This document shows, in pieces, positions 50,857-59,941 of a stretch of 64,000 nt of DNA. The stretch lies in contig JAKFDE010000027.1 in the NCBI GenBank assembly GCA_036676295.1, positions 62,001-126,000 of the forward strand. Reading direction: 5' to 3'. Position 1 is the stretch's first letter. Every line of letters begins with the position of its first letter. The stretch comes from UBA4416 sp036676295 (GTDB lineage: Bacteria; Bacteroidota; Bacteroidia; B-17B0; Aurantibacillaceae). Under the pieces are notes generated by a model. The model saw nothing but the letters and a program-made list of their open reading frames with translations. It searched no databases and had not been told where the DNA came from. The position numbers and the translations under genes are program-made.

Positions 50857-52512
50857 TTAGATCGTTTTTATGATCACTATATTTTTTTCAATTCCTTTTT
50901 CGAATTTTTCCTGGTCTTGTATTATTTTTTTCTTCACTTCAATATCTTCGTACATATGAGGAAATAATGCTTTGAAAAATTGAAATTTAACAGCCCTAAT
51001 ATTTTCATCGTTTTTCGTTTTTTGAGTATCATAAGTTACTCCTAAAAACTCGCCCTTTCTTGTAAAAATAGGCGTCCCAGAAGGGATCTCTTTTTTATTA
51101 CTAGATAATTCAAAATAATTATTGAAGTTTTCATAACAAGCAAAGGATTTTAATTTTCCGTACGAGATATCAATTTTATAATTATCAGATGTACTTTTTT
51201 CAGAAAAAGAATATGACACTAACTCTGCCTCCAAGTTAAGACTAACTTCTTTTAAAAATGAAAAAGCCGGTGGCGCTAAAACAACTTCATTTGATTTTTT
51301 AACTTTTAGCACAACTAAATTATGTGTTTCATCTTTTAAGAAAACATCAGCATCAAACTGCTTAATAGTATCATTTACATTGACGTATACAATAATCCTA
51401 TTTAATTCTTTAATGTTATTGTAAGTGGAAAGTATATATCCTTTTGAGCTAAACAATAAGCCATTTGAAATAGATTGTACCGTAAATTTTTTATTACTGT
51501 CATAAACTTTTTCGATGTCCAAAATATTATGTTCTAATCTATTCTTATAAAATTGTTTTATCGTCAAATCATCAAATAAAGCATTTGACTTTTGGCTAAC
51601 ATACATAGCAATTCCTTTTCCTTTAATTTCTGATTTTGCTTGTTCAATATGAAGCCTTCCGTTTATAGAATAATAAAGCGTATCACGATTACAATTGATA
51701 CTTAAACTATTCCAATCTAACGCTTTCACACTCTTAGAGTAATACCCATCAACTTGTTTAACATCTTCTCCAGCTTTCACGTAGCCAATAAAATATCTGC
51801 TCCTTGAAATAAAAAAATAATTATAATTTTTATCATCAATAAAATTAAATAATAACCCTGCTTTACCGGTTCCTATAAAATAATTAGTGTTAATTTTTGT
51901 TTCAATTGAAAATTCTGAAGAATCAACTAAAAAAGGAGAAATACTTATATCTGATTCTTTTGATTGATTTAATAATTCAAATCCACCAATTTTAATCTTT
52001 TTGGATATCAATTCTTTTTTCGAAAGATCCCATTTTAGTGAATTATCATAGAATTCTTCTTTAAAAACTATTATTTTATTATTGTTGTCATCAAATTCAA
52101 AAAAATTAGAACCTTTAATTTTACCTAAAGAGTACTCAATAGATTTGTAAACAGTGCCATTTTCGTAATATTCCTTGTATTCACCATCTTTAATTCCATT
52201 TTCATTATAATAGCATTGACACTTTTTGTTTCCATTTTTATAATACCAAGTACACAAACCAGAATACTTATTATCAATATCAAAACTATCTTTAGCATTT
52301 AAGATCCTTCCTAAAAAAAACGGACTTTTAGTGTCGGAATAAAAGCTACGGTAAAGATTTAACGTATCTGTATTTTCTCGGTAATAAAATGATTCATCAA
52401 TTGCAGCTAAATAGCCATTAGCATTAAAATAAGAAATAACTTTATTATTATTTTGACTATTACAGTTAACTAATTTAAAAAGAAGGAAAACAAGAAAAAA
52501 AATACGGTTCAT
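50857..52512 (-). CDS. Secreted MORN-LamG-like protein with a degenerate HtrA-type protease domain
   Basis: This 551-residue protein has a signal peptide (MNRIFFLVFLLFKLVNCNSQ). MORN/YwqK-type repeats (WYYKNGNKKCQCYYNENG, DGEYKEYYENGTV) are followed by a LamG-like beta-sandwich region. From about residue 345 comes an HtrA-like domain: ISNGLLFSSKGYILSTYNNI aligns with the family's GSGF..DGYILTNNHV, FDADVFLKDETHNLVVLKV with the Asp strand, and IPSGTPIFTRKGEFLGV with GNSGGP. The His and Asp are lost and only the Ser aligns, so it is probably a pseudoprotease. The ATG at 52512 is chosen to place the signal peptide first. Confidence 0.7.
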   Translation of the reverse strand: MNRIFFLVFLLFKLVNCNSQNNNKVISYFNANGYLAAIDESFYYRENTDTLNLYRSFYSDTKSPFFLGRILNAKDSFDIDNKYSGLCTWYYKNGNKKCQCYYNENGIKDGEYKEYYENGTVYKSIEYSLGKIKGSNFFEFDDNNNKIIVFKEEFYDNSLKWDLSKKELISKKIKIGGFELLNQSKESDISISPFLVDSSEFSIETKINTNYFIGTGKAGLLFNFIDDKNYNYFFISRSRYFIGYVKAGEDVKQVDGYYSKSVKALDWNSLSINCNRDTLYYSINGRLHIEQAKSEIKGKGIAMYVSQKSNALFDDLTIKQFYKNRLEHNILDIEKVYDSNKKFTVQSISNGLLFSSKGYILSTYNNIKELNRIIVYVNVNDTIKQFDADVFLKDETHNLVVLKVKKSNEVVLAPPAFSFLKEVSLNLEAELVSYSFSEKSTSDNYKIDISYGKLKSFACYENFNNYFELSSNKKEIPSGTPIFTRKGEFLGVTYDTQKTKNDENIRAVKFQFFKALFPHMYEDIEVKKKIIQDQEKFEKGIEKNIVIIKTI

Positions 52513-52667
52513 ATAGATTTGAAAAATTTGGCGAATATACTTAGAAATCATCAAAGCCACTACCAACTTTGTCTAAGCACATTTACATAATTAATAACTC
52601 GTATATCTAATTAAAAATGAAGCAGTTAATAACAAGAAACATATTATTTAAATCAACTTTTTTCTCT

Positions 52668-52675
52668 ATCTTTGC
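52668..52675 (+). promoter_or_regulatory. TAnnTTTG -7 promoter element for the ABC-F gene
   Basis: TATCTTTG, 18 nt before the ATG at 52694. Confidence 0.6.
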
Positions 52676-52693
52676 CGCCTAATTTTTTGAGCA

Positions 52694-54316
52694 ATGATTT
52701 CGGTATCTAATATTAGTTTGCAATATGGCAAACGCGTTTTGTTTGACGAGGTAAATGTAAAATTTACTCCGGGTAACTGTTATGGATTAATTGGTGCCAA
52801 TGGTGCCGGTAAATCTACCTTTATGAAGATCTTATCAGGAGAAATTGAACCAACCAAAGGTCAGGTACACATTTTACCGGGTATGCGTATGAGTGTATTG
52901 AAACAAAATCACTTTGAGTTTGATGAGTTCACCGTATTAGATACAGTGATGATGGGTAACAAACGTTTACACGCCATCATTAAAGAAAAAGATGCTATTT
53001 ATGCAAAACCTGATTTTAGCGAAGCAGACGGATTGAAAGCCGCTGAATTAGAAGCTGAATTTGGCGAAATGAATGGCTGGAATGCAGAAAGCGATGCCGC
53101 TAACTTATTGACCAACGTTGGTATTCCTGTTGAATCTCATTACAAGTTAATGAAAGACTTAACCGGTAAAGACAAAGTAAAGATCTTATTAACGCAAGCT
53201 ATTTTTGGTAACCCTGATATTTTATTATTAGATGAGCCAACCAATGACCTGGATGTTGAAACGATATCCTGGTTAGAAAACTTTTTAGCCGATTTTGAGA
53301 ACACCGTAATTGTAATTAGTCACGATCGTCACTTTTTAGATGCGGTATGTACACATACCTGCGATATTGATTTTGGCAAATTAAAAACATATACCGGTAA
53401 CTACAGCTTCTGGTATCAAATGAGTCAGTTAGCATTAAAGCAACGTAGTGACGCTAATAAAAAGATCGAAGACAAACGTTTAGAATTACAAGAATTCGTT
53501 CGTCGATTCAGTGCCAATGCCAGTAAATCAAGCCAGGCAACCTCTCGTAAAAAGTTATTGGATAAATTGGTAGTTGATGAAATTCCACCAAGTACCCGTA
53601 AATATCCGGGAATCATTTTCAAACAAGAACGTGAACCGGGCGATCAAATTTTACACATCGAAAATTTATCAAAATCAAATGCCGATGGTGTTTTATTTAA
53701 AGACGTAAATATCAATGTTGCTAAAGGTGATAAAATTGCTTTCATATCTAAAAACCATTTAGCGATCACGGCTTTGTTTGATATTATAAACGAAGAAGAT
53801 ACAGCCGATACAGGTGAATACAAATTCGGGACAACGATCCACAAAGGCTATTTACCAAATGATAATGCTAAGTATTTTACCGGCGATATGAATTTGATGG
53901 ATTGGTTAAGACAATACTCTTCTAACAAGGACGAAAGTTATGTTCGTGGCTTCTTAGGGAAAATGCTATTTAGCGGAGAAGAAGTATTAAAAAAATGTTC
54001 TGTATTATCAGGAGGAGAAAAAGTACGTTGTATGACAAGTCGTATGATGCAGGTTAATCCTAACATGTTGATCTTAGACGAACCAACCAATCACTTGGAC
54101 TTGGAAAGTATCATTGCTTATAACGATGCCTTAAAAGATTTTACAGGTTGTATCTTATTAACGAGTCATGATCATGAGTTAATGCAAACTGTTGCAAACC
54201 GTATCATTGAATTAACTCCAAATGGCATCATTGATAAAAAAATGACCTATGACGAGTTTTTAGAAAATGAAGCAGTGAAAGAACAACGCGCAAAATTATA
54301 TGGTGCTTTAGCTTAA
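52694..54316 (+). CDS. ABC-F family ATPase (YbiT-like)
   Basis: This 540-residue soluble protein has two ABC ATPase modules and no membrane part, as in translation factors of the ABC-F group. The first module has Walker A GANGAGKST and Walker B DILLLDEPTNDLD, with a weak signature (LTGKDKVKIL). In the second, the Walker A position is IAFISKNHLAITAL, with no GxxGxGKS, although the LSGGEKVRC signature and LILDEPTNHLD are intact. I recall the same loss in Bacteroidota relatives, so it is probably a family trait. Single-gene transcript with a terminator. Confidence 0.92.
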   Translation: MISVSNISLQYGKRVLFDEVNVKFTPGNCYGLIGANGAGKSTFMKILSGEIEPTKGQVHILPGMRMSVLKQNHFEFDEFTVLDTVMMGNKRLHAIIKEKDAIYAKPDFSEADGLKAAELEAEFGEMNGWNAESDAANLLTNVGIPVESHYKLMKDLTGKDKVKILLTQAIFGNPDILLLDEPTNDLDVETISWLENFLADFENTVIVISHDRHFLDAVCTHTCDIDFGKLKTYTGNYSFWYQMSQLALKQRSDANKKIEDKRLELQEFVRRFSANASKSSQATSRKKLLDKLVVDEIPPSTRKYPGIIFKQEREPGDQILHIENLSKSNADGVLFKDVNINVAKGDKIAFISKNHLAITALFDIINEEDTADTGEYKFGTTIHKGYLPNDNAKYFTGDMNLMDWLRQYSSNKDESYVRGFLGKMLFSGEEVLKKCSVLSGGEKVRCMTSRMMQVNPNMLILDEPTNHLDLESIIAYNDALKDFTGCILLTSHDHELMQTVANRIIELTPNGIIDKKMTYDEFLENEAVKEQRAKLYGALA

Positions 54317-54355
54317 TTCAAAATTATGTGGCTTCGAGAGCCTCAACCAACAAAT

Positions 54356-54394
54356 AAAAACACCTGTCAGGTTTAAATCTGACAGGTGTTTTTT
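54356..54394. terminator. Bidirectional rho-independent terminator
   Basis: Stem ACACCTGTCAG/CTGACAGGTGT with an 8-nt loop and A/T runs on both sides, between convergent ABC-F and PAS-HisKA genes (stop of the latter at 54398). Confidence 0.9.
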
Positions 54395-54397
54395 ATT

Positions 54398-55093
54398 TTA
54401 ATCAACTTCTTTTATTTTTTTGTTGTATTTAATCTCCAAATCATTCATAAATGAAGTTAGTTCATGTGTAAATTCATCGAGTTGTAATGCCGAAGTTTTT
54501 AAGTGGCATAAGATATAGTTCAATTCTTCTTCATCATTAACTTTACCTTCATCAATAAGATTCATTAATCCTTTACATGTAGCTAATGGCCCACGCACTC
54601 TGTGTGAGGTCATGTGAAGCATTTCCCTCAATTTTTTAGTGTACTCTAATCTTTCTTCCTCAGCGAGTTTTTTATCAGTGATCAGGGTTCGTAATGACAA
54701 GTATTGAACAATTTTTTCTTCTTTATTACGAATTGGTAAAATCACAGTATCTACCCAATAAAATGTTCCATCTTTTGCTTTGTTTTTTATTTCTCCATGC
54801 CACCGCTCCCCCTTCTTAATCGTTTGCCACATTTTTTCGAAAAAATATTTGGGATGATAACCAGAATTAATAATTCGGTGATTTTTACCTATGAGTTCAC
54901 TTAACGAATATTTTGATACTTCGCAAAACTTAGCATTTCCATACAAAATTATCCCACTCGTATCGGTAATAGAAGATATAATATTAACATTAATGGCTTG
55001 TTGGTATGCCGTTAAAAGCAGTAACAGTTCTTCGGGTGTTTTGCCTTTTATATCAAATTCATTGGCATTGCTCTTTGTGTTCTTTTGGTCCAT
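54398..55093 (-). CDS. PAS-HisKA protein without an ATPase domain
   Basis: This is a 231-residue cytoplasmic protein. The PAS domain (about 28-140) has the typical ITDTSGIILYGNAKFCEVSKYS and WHGEIKNKAKDGTFYWV. A HisKA-like helical hairpin follows, with H164 in MTSHRVRGPLATCKGLMNLI. It stops at residue 231 without any N, G1 or G2 box, so it lacks the kinase module. The HisKA part resembles that of the kinase at 37490-38578. It may be a phosphotransfer or dimerisation partner for another kinase, or a truncated gene. Confidence 0.8.
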   Translation of the reverse strand: MDQKNTKSNANEFDIKGKTPEELLLLLTAYQQAINVNIISSITDTSGIILYGNAKFCEVSKYSLSELIGKNHRIINSGYHPKYFFEKMWQTIKKGERWHGEIKNKAKDGTFYWVDTVILPIRNKEEKIVQYLSLRTLITDKKLAEEERLEYTKKLREMLHMTSHRVRGPLATCKGLMNLIDEGKVNDEEELNYILCHLKTSALQLDEFTHELTSFMNDLEIKYNKKIKEVD

Positions 55094-55381
55094 AGTTCTT
55101 TGGGGCGGTTGTGTAGTACTATTCTCTAAACTAAGTATAGTTTTTCTGTTTTATTTATGATTTTTATCATGTAAAAAAATAACATCATGATATCAATACA
55201 TTTATACTATAATTATATTTTTAAAATGTACTGAGAATTTTTACAATTCGTAGAACATCAAAAATATTACAGATTCCTTTGTATATAGGAGATGCTTTAT
55301 TTAATATTCTTTAAGAAATTCCAGACGCTATTAATTCCTATTTTTTCTGTAACTTTCAGTTCAAAATTGAGTTATACAACC

Positions 55382-56320
55382 ATGCGCATTATTTTTCTTT
55401 CATTTTTATTTTTAGTCTCTCACCATTTTGCATGGGCTCAATTAAGTGAGGCCGACATCAAATACTTTTCTCAATTGGAAGATTCTTTGATCAAAATTAA
55501 AACCAAGGTATTTTATAGTAAAAAAGAAGCTAACCGCTTTGAAGCCAACAAACAATTTATAGCGCTATGGAATTCAATTTTAAAAGATGAGAAATCCATC
55601 CAATATCCTTTTGACAGTTTAAAAAATGATGTCTCTCTATTGTTATCTCCTGATAAAAAATTCAGGATCATTACCTGGGATATGCGCAAAGATGATCAAA
55701 CCTATTTCTATTTTGGTTTTATTCAGGTCAATAATTCAAAAACCACTAAAAAAGGATTGTTCAAAAAAGAAACAGTTTCTCAATACGAGTATTTTCAATT
55801 GGTTGATAAATCAGTGACTGTGAAAACACCTGAAAATTATATAGCTGAACCTGATAAATGGTTTGGAATGTTGTATGTTGATATTATTAAATCGGATGAT
55901 GATTACTATACCTTAATTGGCTGGGATGGTAACAATCAAATTACTCAACGTAAATTCATTGACATCTTATCTTTTAAACCGGATGGCACTCCTGTGTTTG
56001 GAAAAGACGTTTTTAAATTTCCGGGAAAATTTGCCAAACGTGTCATGTTTGAATATGCCGGCGAAGTAGCTATGTCATTAAAATATAACTCTAAACGTGA
56101 TCAAATTATCTTTAGTCATTTAGCGCCTAACACCCCCGATCCAACGTTGGAAGGACAATTTCAGTACTATGGCCCGGATGGCAGTTTTGATGCCTTATCA
56201 CCCAAAAAAGGAAAATGGGTATACGAACAGGATGTTGACATTAGAAAAGACAAGGACAAAAACGATAATTCTAAAAAACCTGACCCGGGAAAACAGACAC
56301 CGGTTTATAAACCAAAGTAA
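55382..56320 (+). CDS. Conserved secreted hypothetical protein
   Basis: The 312-residue protein has a signal peptide (MRIIFLSFLFLVSHHFAWAQ). Its mature part contains repeated DKKFRIITWDMRKDDQTYFYFGFIQ, YYTLIGWDGNNQ, TPVFGKDVF and KRVMFEYAGEVAMSLKYN segments found in unannotated Bacteroidota proteins. The tail is charged (EQDVDIRKDKDKNDNSKKPD). No known function. I place the start at 55382 because the longer frame from 55292 would bury the signal peptide. It is followed by a perfect 15-bp inverted repeat and then the PorE-like gene on the same strand. Confidence 0.7.
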   Translation: MRIIFLSFLFLVSHHFAWAQLSEADIKYFSQLEDSLIKIKTKVFYSKKEANRFEANKQFIALWNSILKDEKSIQYPFDSLKNDVSLLLSPDKKFRIITWDMRKDDQTYFYFGFIQVNNSKTTKKGLFKKETVSQYEYFQLVDKSVTVKTPENYIAEPDKWFGMLYVDIIKSDDDYYTLIGWDGNNQITQRKFIDILSFKPDGTPVFGKDVFKFPGKFAKRVMFEYAGEVAMSLKYNSKRDQIIFSHLAPNTPDPTLEGQFQYYGPDGSFDALSPKKGKWVYEQDVDIRKDKDKNDNSKKPDPGKQTPVYKPK

Positions 56321-56340
56321 CCATAGTTAAGAAAGTTCAA

Positions 56341-56448
56341 AAGTTTAGAAAGTTAAAAAGGTTTAGGAACTCACTTACTTTCATAACTAAGAACATTCGT
56401 AACTTTACAACTCTTAAAACTTTCATAACTTTATAACTTTCTAAACTT
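56341..56448. repeat. Perfect 15-bp inverted repeat between two secreted-protein genes
   Basis: AAGTTTAGAAAGTTA (56341-56355) is exactly inverted as TAACTTTCTAAACTT (56434-56448), with several AACTTT and AAAGTT repeats between. It fills most of the 132-bp gap before the PorE-like gene. It could be a folded leader, a terminator or a mobile-repeat remnant. Confidence 0.7.
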
Positions 56449-56452
56449 AGCG

Positions 56453-58483
56453 ATGAAACACATTTTACTTTTTACCTTATTACTTTTCGCAGCTTCCATC
56501 AGTGCACAAGATGATGAAGAATCTGGGGCAAAAAAATTCTGTAATGAGATAGACAACAAAGAAGCTTTGAAATTATATGAAAAAGCGACTGATAAAAAGA
56601 AATACAAAAAACCGGAACGTTTAGAATTTTTAAGAAAGTGTTTGGAGTCAGAGCCCGATTTTGCAGAAGCTAACTTAACCATGGGTAATGAAATTGTAGT
56701 TACCTGTAAACTTCAAAACAAAGCTTTTGCTCCTGCTATTCCCTACTTCTACAAAGCCATTGCTGCTTGTCCTCAAATTCATTCCGAACCTTATTATTAT
56801 ATCGGATTTAATTATTATGAAGAAAGTAAAACCGATTCTACCATCAAATACTTAGAGAAGTTCATCAAATTTAAAGATGACGATGATAAAAAATTTGCCA
56901 AAGATTACGAAGCTGAAATGTATCAGGCTAAGGAAATGATCAAGTACATTAAAAAGGAGAGCGAATTAAAAAAGAAGATCGTACCCTTTGATCCAAAAGT
57001 AGTAACAGGTGTTTCTACTCCCAGAGATGAGTATTTAGCCTACATTTCTCCGGATGATAAATTATGTTTATTTACCCGAAAAGTTTCGGCACAAAGCAAA
57101 GACAAAGTATATGCTACGGATAAAGAACGCGAAGCATTTATGGTTGCTGAACGCGATAAGTTAACCGGCCGATTTAATGCCGGCGAAGAAATGCCTTATC
57201 CTTTTAATGAAAGTGGCGATAACCAGGGCGGTTGCACTATTTCCATCGATAACAAACACTTGTATTTTGCCATGATGAAAGACGAAGGTGGCAATCAACC
57301 TAATTGCGATATTTACGTAAGTGATAACATTGACGACGAATGGAAGCCTATTAAAAAGATCAGTCCTAATGTTAACCATCCCATGTACTGGGATTCTCAA
57401 CCAACCGTGAGTGCGGATGGCAATACCATTTATTTTGCAAGCGACAGACCGGGAGGATATGGAGGCATTGATATTTATTTTACTGTAAAAAATCCAAACA
57501 CCGGAGATTGGTCGGTGCCAAAAAATGCCGGACCAAAGATCAACACCAATGGAGATGAAAAAACGCCATTCATTCACTCTGATAGCGAAACCTTATACTT
57601 TAGCAGTAACGGACATTTTGGCTTTGGTGGTTATGATATTTTTTTAATTCGTAAAGATGATAAGGGACAATGGCTCGAAGCTGAAAACATTGGCTACCCC
57701 ATTAATACCGAAGCTGATGATACCGGTTTTTTTGTAAGCACCGACAGTAAAACAGGTTATTTCTTTTCTTACAACGAAGGAAAAATGCAGAATAAAGGAA
57801 TTGGACGTTATGATCTGTTTTCATTTGACTTATATAAAGAGGCTCGTCCGCAAGAAACAACCTTTATTCAGGGTGAAGTAAAAGATAAATTTGGAAATAA
57901 AATTGAAGGAGGAAGAGTTGAAGTTACCAATACCATTACTAAAGAAAGATCGATGGCTCTGGTAGATTCGACATCCGGAAAATTTATGGTTGCCGTTAAT
58001 TTAAAAAAGAAAGATGATCTGTTAATTACCGTAAAGAAAAACGATTATGCATTTTCATCAGCGGTAGTGAGTGTGAGAGAATCCAGTTTTGAACATAAAC
58101 CTGAGCTTGTAAAAATAGAAGTAAATGAAGCTACGGCAGGTAGTTCGTTTGTATTGAATAATTTATACTACAATACCAACTCTGCCGATCTTAAAAAAGA
58201 ATCCTTCATCGTATTAGAAGAATTTGCCACTTACTTAAAAGAAAATCCTACCATCACCATCGAAATACAAGGACATACTGATAACGTGGGTAGCGCTTCG
58301 GCCAACGAGGCTTTATCAGCTAACCGTGCTTATACAGTAAAAGCTTTTTTAGAAGAAAAAGGAATTGACGGGAAACGGATCACCGCCAAAGGTTTTGGAC
58401 CAAATAAACCAATTGCCGAAAACACGACCGAATTAGGCAGAGCAAAAAACAGAAGAACTGAATTTTTAATTACAGGAAAATAA
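56453..58483 (+). CDS. PorE-like OmpA-family protein (TPR, PD40 propeller, CRD, OmpA)
   Basis: This is a 676-residue secreted protein with signal peptide MKHILLFTLLLFAASISAQ. Its domain order is TPR-like helices (about 25-165), a beta-propeller of PD40 repeats (about 180-460; phrases such as SADGNTIYFASDRPGGYGGIDIYF), a carboxypeptidase-regulatory-like module (about 465-555), and a C-terminal OmpA domain (about 565-676) with IEIQGHTDNVGSASANEALSANRAY and KNRRTEFLI. This order matches PorE of the type IX secretion system, but generic paralogues also exist. The OM beta-barrel gene follows after 5 nt. Confidence 0.85.
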   Translation: MKHILLFTLLLFAASISAQDDEESGAKKFCNEIDNKEALKLYEKATDKKKYKKPERLEFLRKCLESEPDFAEANLTMGNEIVVTCKLQNKAFAPAIPYFYKAIAACPQIHSEPYYYIGFNYYEESKTDSTIKYLEKFIKFKDDDDKKFAKDYEAEMYQAKEMIKYIKKESELKKKIVPFDPKVVTGVSTPRDEYLAYISPDDKLCLFTRKVSAQSKDKVYATDKEREAFMVAERDKLTGRFNAGEEMPYPFNESGDNQGGCTISIDNKHLYFAMMKDEGGNQPNCDIYVSDNIDDEWKPIKKISPNVNHPMYWDSQPTVSADGNTIYFASDRPGGYGGIDIYFTVKNPNTGDWSVPKNAGPKINTNGDEKTPFIHSDSETLYFSSNGHFGFGGYDIFLIRKDDKGQWLEAENIGYPINTEADDTGFFVSTDSKTGYFFSYNEGKMQNKGIGRYDLFSFDLYKEARPQETTFIQGEVKDKFGNKIEGGRVEVTNTITKERSMALVDSTSGKFMVAVNLKKKDDLLITVKKNDYAFSSAVVSVRESSFEHKPELVKIEVNEATAGSSFVLNNLYYNTNSADLKKESFIVLEEFATYLKENPTITIEIQGHTDNVGSASANEALSANRAYTVKAFLEEKGIDGKRITAKGFGPNKPIAENTTELGRAKNRRTEFLITGK

Positions 58484-58488
58484 TTTTT

Positions 58489-59118
58489 ATGATAAAACAA
58501 CTCATTATAGCAACAGCGCTTTTAAGTGCCATCAGTTCTACAGCTCAAAAAAGCTTCGAAAAAAAGACGAATGTTATTGGCTTTGGTGCTGATCTTGGAA
58601 TCTACAATTACCAATCAAGAGTTGGTTCTACTAACTCAACAAGCAGCAGTGCGGCGGCAAATAAAATGTTGAGTTTGCTTTACGAAAGAGGTGTCACCAA
58701 TTGGCTTGGCCTTGGTGCTAAAGTTCAATTGTCCGATTATTTTACAGAGACTGATTCTGCTACCGGAACAAAACCTTCTGTAAAAGCAATAGATGCTACC
58801 TTATTAGTCAACGCTCATTTTGTAAAAACCAAGCATGTTGATTTGTTAACAGGATTTAATATTGGTTATTCAAATTTAAATTGGGAAGCCAGAGATGCTT
58901 ATATTTCTCAGGCACAAGGTGGAGGATTGGTATTTGACCTACACTTACAACCACGTTTTTATTTTGGTGATCACGTAGGCATGTTTCTTAATCTGGCCTA
59001 CACTCATTACGGCTACAAAAACATGGATTTCACAAATATATACACTCAAGAGTCTGATATATTGGACCTAGTAGGCGGTGGTGTAAATTTTGGGATAGGT
59101 TTACAAGCGAAGTTTTAA
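58489..59118 (+). CDS. Small outer-membrane beta-barrel protein
   Basis: This 209-residue protein has a signal peptide (about 1-19, ending SSTAQ) and eight or so amphipathic strands such as NVIGFGADLGIYNYQ, WLGLGAKVQLSDYF, LQPRFYFGDHVGMFLNLAYTHYGY and GVNFGIGLQAKF. It ends in Phe, as outer-membrane barrels do. It is co-transcribed with the PorE-like gene (5-nt spacing), so it may be a partner in the outer membrane. It is shorter than PorP/SprF proteins, so I do not call it that. Confidence 0.75.
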   Translation: MIKQLIIATALLSAISSTAQKSFEKKTNVIGFGADLGIYNYQSRVGSTNSTSSSAAANKMLSLLYERGVTNWLGLGAKVQLSDYFTETDSATGTKPSVKAIDATLLVNAHFVKTKHVDLLTGFNIGYSNLNWEARDAYISQAQGGGLVFDLHLQPRFYFGDHVGMFLNLAYTHYGYKNMDFTNIYTQESDILDLVGGGVNFGIGLQAKF

Positions 59119-59139
59119 TTAATAGATAAACTTTCTATA

Positions 59140-59222
59140 GAACGCTGATGACACAGATAAAAAAGATTTTTATGATTTTTTTTATCTGTGATAATCATAA
59201 ACATCCGCGTTATCAGCGTTCC
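59140..59222. repeat. Intergenic inverted repeat (GAACGCTGATGAC family)
   Basis: GAACGCTGATGAC at 59140 is mirrored by GTTATCAGCGTTC at the far end, with an inner ACAGATAAAAAA / TTTTTTATCTGT pair. It separates the barrel gene from the convergent rluA-type gene and may serve as terminator for both. A decayed relative is at 32231. Confidence 0.75.
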
Positions 59223-59230
59223 ATCCTTCC

Positions 59231-59941
59231 TTAAATCGCTTTCACTAATTCATTCCACACGGTATCCGTTGTATTAGGTTTACAAGTAATACTCAACTTT
59301 TCCAGTTTGATAGGGTGAATGAATTCTGCTTTGTAAGAATGTAAATGGATAGATGCATTTGGATTGGTACGATCAAATCCATATTTAATGTCCCCTTTAA
59401 TAGGGCAACCGATGGCAGATAACTGTGCTCTTATTTGATGATGACGGCCTGTAAACAAATTTATTTCCAGTAAATGATAATTAGAAATAGAAGCTAGTAA
59501 CGTATATTCTAATTCTGCTTTTAAAGAACCGGAACGTTCTTGCAAAGTTGCCTTAGAGGTATTTGTTTTTTCGTTTTTGGTTAAGTAATGCGTTAAACGT
59601 TGTTTAACATGTGGTGGTTTATTTTTTACTACAGCCCAATATGTTTTTTGTATGGTCTTATCTCTGAAAATTTCATTCATACGAGATAAGGCTTTACTGG
59701 TTTTAGCAAAAATAACGATGCCCGATACCGGTCTGTCCAAACGGTGGCAAACGCCACAAAACACATTGCCCGGTTTATTATCTCGTTGTTTAAGGAAATT
59801 TTTTACTTTTTCGGATAAAGGCATATCGCCTGTTTTATCCCCTTGCACGATCTCTGATGATCTTTTATTAATGATGATCAAATGATTGTCTTCATACAAA
59901 ATCTGAGAACTATCTATAACTTCTTCTTTACTAAACATCAA
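59231..59941 (-). CDS. RluA-family pseudouridine synthase
   Basis: The 236-residue enzyme isomerises uridine to pseudouridine in rRNA or tRNA. It has the catalytic Asp in CHRLDRPVSGIVIFAKT, preceded by VLYEDNHLIIINK-type sequence, and GRHHQIRAQLSAIGCPIKGDIKYG. There is no N-terminal S4 domain. The RNA target is unknown. It directly follows an OmpA gene with no gap and is the last gene of a four-gene operon. Confidence 0.92.
   Translation of the reverse strand: MMFSKEEVIDSSQILYEDNHLIIINKRSSEIVQGDKTGDMPLSEKVKNFLKQRDNKPGNVFCGVCHRLDRPVSGIVIFAKTSKALSRMNEIFRDKTIQKTYWAVVKNKPPHVKQRLTHYLTKNEKTNTSKATLQERSGSLKAELEYTLLASISNYHLLEINLFTGRHHQIRAQLSAIGCPIKGDIKYGFDRTNPNASIHLHSYKAEFIHPIKLEKLSITCKPNTTDTVWNELVKAI

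Noticed and set aside
57161..57577. 138-residue reading frame opposite the PorE-like gene
   Set aside because: It is the reverse of propeller repeats, with low-complexity composition and no promoter.
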